Shown here in pieces: positions 60,774 to 64,000 of a DNA stretch of 64,000 bases. The notes beneath the pieces are model-generated. The model was not told where the DNA came from. It did not search any database and saw only the letters and a program-made list of their open reading frames with translations. The DNA is from Legionella erythra. Lineage in GTDB: Bacteria; Pseudomonadota; Gammaproteobacteria; Legionellales; Legionellaceae. Numbering within the stretch: the stretch's first letter is position 1; every line of letters starts with the position of its first letter. The translations under genes and the position numbers were made by a program. The DNA is taken from contig NZ_LNYA01000018.1 of the NCBI RefSeq assembly GCF_001467615.1, forward strand, positions 62,001 through 126,000, written 5' to 3'.

Positions 60774-60801
60774 TACAATGTGCAAATTTTTGCAAAAATT
60801 T
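60774..60801 (+). promoter_or_regulatory. Possible promoter -10 with an adjacent 18-bp palindrome
   Basis: TACAAT (60774-60779) could be a -10 box with only a weak T-rich -35. Four bases later comes the perfect palindrome AAATTTTTGCAAAAATTT (60784-60801), positioned at the transcription start and so a plausible operator for the downstream gene, 47 bases before its ATG. Confidence 0.4.
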
Positions 60802-60848
60802 CACGCAATGGACAATTTTGTAACCAACGATATCGAACAAGGTAGTTT

Positions 60849-62171
60849 ATGACCGCACTCATGTATCGTCTCAAAGCCATGATGAAATCCATGCCGGCAT
60901 TACCCAGGCCGGATGGTGAATCCACCTGGCAATTCAATGAATTTTTAAGTCAACAGCAGACCGATTTTTTTCGCCCTCTATTGAAGAAGCATTTAGTGCT
61001 CAATATTGAATACAGTGTATTGTGCGCCCAATTGTCTTCTGATTTGCTAAGAGAAAATCCCAATATTGAGGAAATAACGGAACAGGTCGCGAGTGCCTTA
61101 ATGATGTCGGAGCTGCTTGCGCACCTTTACCGTTATTACCTCAATGTTCCACGTGAAGTCGAACGCTTGCGAAAAGATCAACGTGTCTATCAAAAATTGT
61201 TAAAGGCTCGCGGATATCAGTTTTCCAATCCAGATGACTCAGCGGTTGAACCCGATACGTTTACCCAGAAAGTGCGAACCATGACGGCAAGTTCCAATTG
61301 GTTGCGGCTTTTTGTGGTGCGCTCCAAACGCTTTATTGATGCCATCGTTCAAGTATTTAAAAGGGCGGAAGACATTAAGCCCGTGACCAAATTTGTTAAT
61401 CCAGCCCTCAGTTATTTATCCTGGCTGTTTTTTATCCCCCGGTTAGCGGCTAACATGCTGGTGATGGGCAAGCATTTTTATCCAGGTGAACGCTGGATGA
61501 GTAAGGAGGAGCGGGCACTGGGTGCCGCAACCCGGCTGCAATTGCATTTCCAGCGCCGCTGGTTTGAACTGGGCAATGATTCGGTCTGACTGATTGCCGG
61601 CTTGCTGAATTGCTTTGTACTGGTGGGGCCGCTCGCGCCAGTGGGTGCCTACATGACCACGGTGTTGTTTGCCTATGATATCCTGCTCGCAGCCATCCGG
61701 GCACACATCGAGATTGGCCGTCTTGAGAAGCTGCGTAACGAACACATGCAGTGCATCGAAGCGCTTGAGCAACAAGACAGCCCGGCGGAGGCTGATGAGG
61801 CACGCCGGTACCTGGCGCATTTGGATGATCGCATTGTGTTTGAAAGGAAACGGCTCCTTTTGAGCGTCGCCAACACGACGGTACTGTTTTTGGCCATGGT
61901 ATTAACGGTGCCGTTTTTAGCATCCTTCGGCCCATTTGTGCCGCTGATTGCCGGCGCATTGCTGGTAACTATTACCATCGCCGGTTACTTGGCTTTTTCG
62001 GCCCTCGAGAAACAACGGCCTGCCGATAAAATAGCCCAACTGGACATATCCCATACCGCAACCTTAACCCGTTTAGGGCTGTTTGCTTCGGAGATGCCTG
62101 AGAAGCCCTCGGAAGCCGCAGAGAGTAACGAGAATCCGCTGCCACCGATTGATGTAATGGTCACCAGCTGA
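60849..62171 (+). pseudogene. Membrane protein gene interrupted by a single in-frame TGA
   Basis: Two halves lie in the same frame: 246 codons from the ATG at 60849 (ribosome site AAGGTAG) and 193 codons after TGA at 61587-61589. Together they make a 440-codon protein. The first half is soluble and helical with a possible hydrophobic segment near its end (ALSYLSWLFFIPRLAANMLVMG). The second opens LIAGLLNCFVLVGPLAPVGAY, then has a coiled-coil stretch (IEIGRLEKLRNEHMQCIEALEQQ), two more hydrophobic helices (TTVLFLAMVLTVPFLASF; LIAGALLVTITIAGYLAF) and a polar tail. The stop interrupts the join before the first strong helix of the second half. No frame change is needed, so a TGG-to-TGA nonsense change, or a sequencing error, is the simplest explanation. 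Family not recognised. Confidence 0.75.
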
Positions 62172-62244
62172 AATCACTGCTTGCCATGGAGCTAACCGCC
62201 TTTCAATGCTATGCTTTGCTTTATTTGCTGACAGAGAGCAGGCC

Positions 62245-64000
62245 ATGGCAACCCCACAATTACCCCAATTCAGTGCGATTAAACTCGCGACCTTTCCAGC
62301 GCAGCTTGATGAGCTATTGCAACGCCACCTAGACCAGATTGAACATTTATTGAACCAGACTTCATTCAGCTGGGACAACCTTATGCACCCGCTTGAAGAA
62401 ATGGACGATACCCTTGAGCAGTTATGGGCGCCGTTGGGCCATCTGCATGCGGTGGTTAATTCCAAATCATTACGTGATTGCTATCAGGCCTGTTTGCCCA
62501 AACTGTCGGCCTATGATTCCGCGATCGGTCAGAACCAGCGGCTGTACGAAGCCATTCGCGCCATTGATCAAAGCAAACTCGATGAAGCGCAGCAAAAAAT
62601 TTTAGATGACACGCTCAGGGATTTTGAATTGTCAGGCGTGGCTTTGTCCAGGGAGAAAAAGCAGCGGTTTGAAACCATTCAAACGCGCTTGTCCGAATTA
62701 TCCAACCAGTTTGACAATAACGTACTTGACGCAGGTCAGGCGTTCAATCTGCATATTACCGATGAAAAACTACTCAAGGGATTGCCGGAGCATGCGCTGC
62801 TGACAGCCAAAGCGCTGGCTGAAGAAAAGCAGATGACGGGTTGGATGCTCAATCTTGAATTCCCCTGTTATCTGGCGGTGGTGACCTACGCGGAAGATCG
62901 CGGCCTGCGTGAGACTTTTTATCATGCTTATGTAACCCGTGCCTCGGATGAGGGCCCCCATGCCGGCCAATTCGACAACACGGCCATCATTGACGAAATA
63001 TTGGCGCTGCGTCATGAAAAGGCAAGGCTGTTAGGCTTTGCCAATTATGCGGAATTGTCGCTCGCGACTAAAATGGCGGAATCGACCGAACAGGTGGTGG
63101 ATTTTCTGCTGGATTTATCGCAACGCGCCCGTCATCAGGCGAAAGAAGAGTTTGCGGCGCTCAAGGCCTTTGCTGAAGAAGAATATGGCATGACGGTGCT
63201 TAAGCCCTGGGACATCGCTTATGTGTCTGAAAAAATGCGAAAAGCCCGCTATGATTTATCGCAGGAAGATTTGCGGCCCTATTTTCCAGAAGACACGGTC
63301 ATGACCGGGCTGTTTTCCATTGTCCACCGCCTTTATGGCATGCGCATGGAAGCTGTGACCCATGTCGATGTCTGGCATGAGGATGTGAAGTGCTACCGTG
63401 TTATCGATGAGCATGATCTGGCCCGTGGTTATGTCTATGTGGATCTGTATGCCCGCCAGCAAAAGCGTGGCGGCGCCTGGATGGATTCGCTGCAAGGGCG
63501 GCGGCGTTTAGCCAATGGCGAGATTCAGTTGCCGATTGCGACTTTGACCTGCAATTTTGCCAAAGCGGCAGGCAACAAAATGGCGACTTTATCGCATGAT
63601 GAAGTATTAACCCTGTTTCATGAGCTCGGCCACTGCCTGCATCATTTGTTGACCCGGGTGGATTACCTTGGCGCTTCGGGCATTAATGCGGTGGAGTGGG
63701 ATGCGGTGGAATTGCCGAGCCAGTTTTTTGAAAACTGGTGTTGGGAAAAGGAGGCGCTTAAATTACTGACGCGCCACGTCGACACCAACGAAACCTTGCC
63801 GGACAGCCTCTACGATAAGTTGTTGGCCGCAAAAAATTTTCAATCCGCCATGGGCATGATGCGGCAGCTTGAGTTCTCGCTGTTTGATTTTCGTATTCAT
63901 CAGGAATACCAGGGGCATGAGCCGGGTTGGGTATCTGCCATTTTAGCCGATGTACGGGATCAGACCACGGTCTTGCCGATTGCGCCTTACAATCGGTTCC
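62245..64000 (+). CDS. prlC: Oligopeptidase A (M3 metallopeptidase), 5' part
   Basis: From the ATG at 62245 the frame is open to the end of the window (585 codons visible of about 680). It begins MATPQLPQFSAIKLATFPAQ. The zinc-binding HExxH is HELGH at residues 459-463, with the third ligand glutamate expected in the EWDAVELPSQFFENW block just downstream (residues about 483-497). This arrangement is that of M3 thimet-type oligopeptidases; PrlC/OpdA degrades signal-peptide remnants and short peptides in the cytoplasm. The N-terminal helical domain (residues 1-300) is unremarkable. It is spaced 73 bases from the interrupted gene upstream. Confidence 0.95.
   Translation, partial: MATPQLPQFSAIKLATFPAQLDELLQRHLDQIEHLLNQTSFSWDNLMHPLEEMDDTLEQLWAPLGHLHAVVNSKSLRDCYQACLPKLSAYDSAIGQNQRLYEAIRAIDQSKLDEAQQKILDDTLRDFELSGVALSREKKQRFETIQTRLSELSNQFDNNVLDAGQAFNLHITDEKLLKGLPEHALLTAKALAEEKQMTGWMLNLEFPCYLAVVTYAEDRGLRETFYHAYVTRASDEGPHAGQFDNTAIIDEILALRHEKARLLGFANYAELSLATKMAESTEQVVDFLLDLSQRARHQAKEEFAALKAFAEEEYGMTVLKPWDIAYVSEKMRKARYDLSQEDLRPYFPEDTVMTGLFSIVHRLYGMRMEAVTHVDVWHEDVKCYRVIDEHDLARGYVYVDLYARQQKRGGAWMDSLQGRRRLANGEIQLPIATLTCNFAKAAGNKMATLSHDEVLTLFHELGHCLHHLLTRVDYLGASGINAVEWDAVELPSQFFENWCWEKEALKLLTRHVDTNETLPDSLYDKLLAAKNFQSAMGMMRQLEFSLFDFRIHQEYQGHEPGWVSAILADVRDQTTVLPIAPYNRF

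Noticed and set aside
61587..61589. TGA as a selenocysteine codon
   Set aside because: I see no SECIS-like stem of the expected shape straight after the TGA, the flanking context is a membrane segment rather than a redox motif, and no selenocysteine machinery is in view. A nonsense change is simpler.

Overview
The window looks like a piece of chromosome from a Legionella-type gammaproteobacterium. The pointers are a stand-alone IcmL/DotI-family protein, a ProQ/FinO-domain protein of the RocC type next to a tkt-gap-pgk-pyk glycolytic operon, a second lpxD copy linked to polA, secreted chitin- and glucan-active enzymes, and two large or orphan proteins with the look of Dot/Icm effectors. Base composition appears moderate throughout. 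I see no insertion sequence, tRNA, rRNA or CRISPR array. The species cannot be named from this alone.

Region 1 (1-7.3 kb): the 3' end of ptsP, a TauE/SafE permease, lgt and thyA on the plus strand, then a YhhN membrane protein, a small secreted protein, a GH5 glycosidase and an aromatic/hydroxy amino-acid permease. Region 2 (7.3-16 kb, minus strand): polA with a degenerate proofreading site, lpxD, a FabF-like ketosynthase, a double GNAT protein, a TVP38-type membrane protein, a periplasmic msrA-msrB pair and a CDP-alcohol phosphatidyltransferase. Region 3 (16-24 kb): an unrecognised 373-residue protein, an MFS transporter, photolyase, a purine permease, an RMD1/YagE protein, a small XRE repressor with a candidate operator, and an EAL-HDOD protein with a degenerate EAL motif.

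Region 4 (24-29 kb) is the glycine cleavage operon gcvT-gcvH-gcvPA-gcvPB with a YciI-like gene wedged between the two P-protein halves. Region 5 (29-36 kb) holds a cytochrome c, a TMEM43/DUF3592 pair, the IcmL-like gene, a strong candidate small RNA, and a chitin-degradation pair (GH18 chitinase and AA10 LPMO). Region 6 (36-43 kb) holds an orphan nitrate/taurine-type ABC transporter, plasmid-type parAB, dsbA, cytochrome c4 and engB.

Region 7 (43-51 kb) is an mmsA-mmsB-acs catabolic operon with a dodecin gene, followed by a 955-residue protein with a CX5R phosphatase P-loop, the most exciting single gene here. Region 8 (51-64 kb) holds dapB, a YqaE-like peptide, the RocC-like RNA chaperone with a terminator-like leader hairpin and a pair of diverged repeats downstream. 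It continues with an operon running tkt-gap-pgk-pyk-O-antigen ligase-polysaccharide deacetylase, a membrane-protein gene broken by a single in-frame TGA, and the start of prlC.
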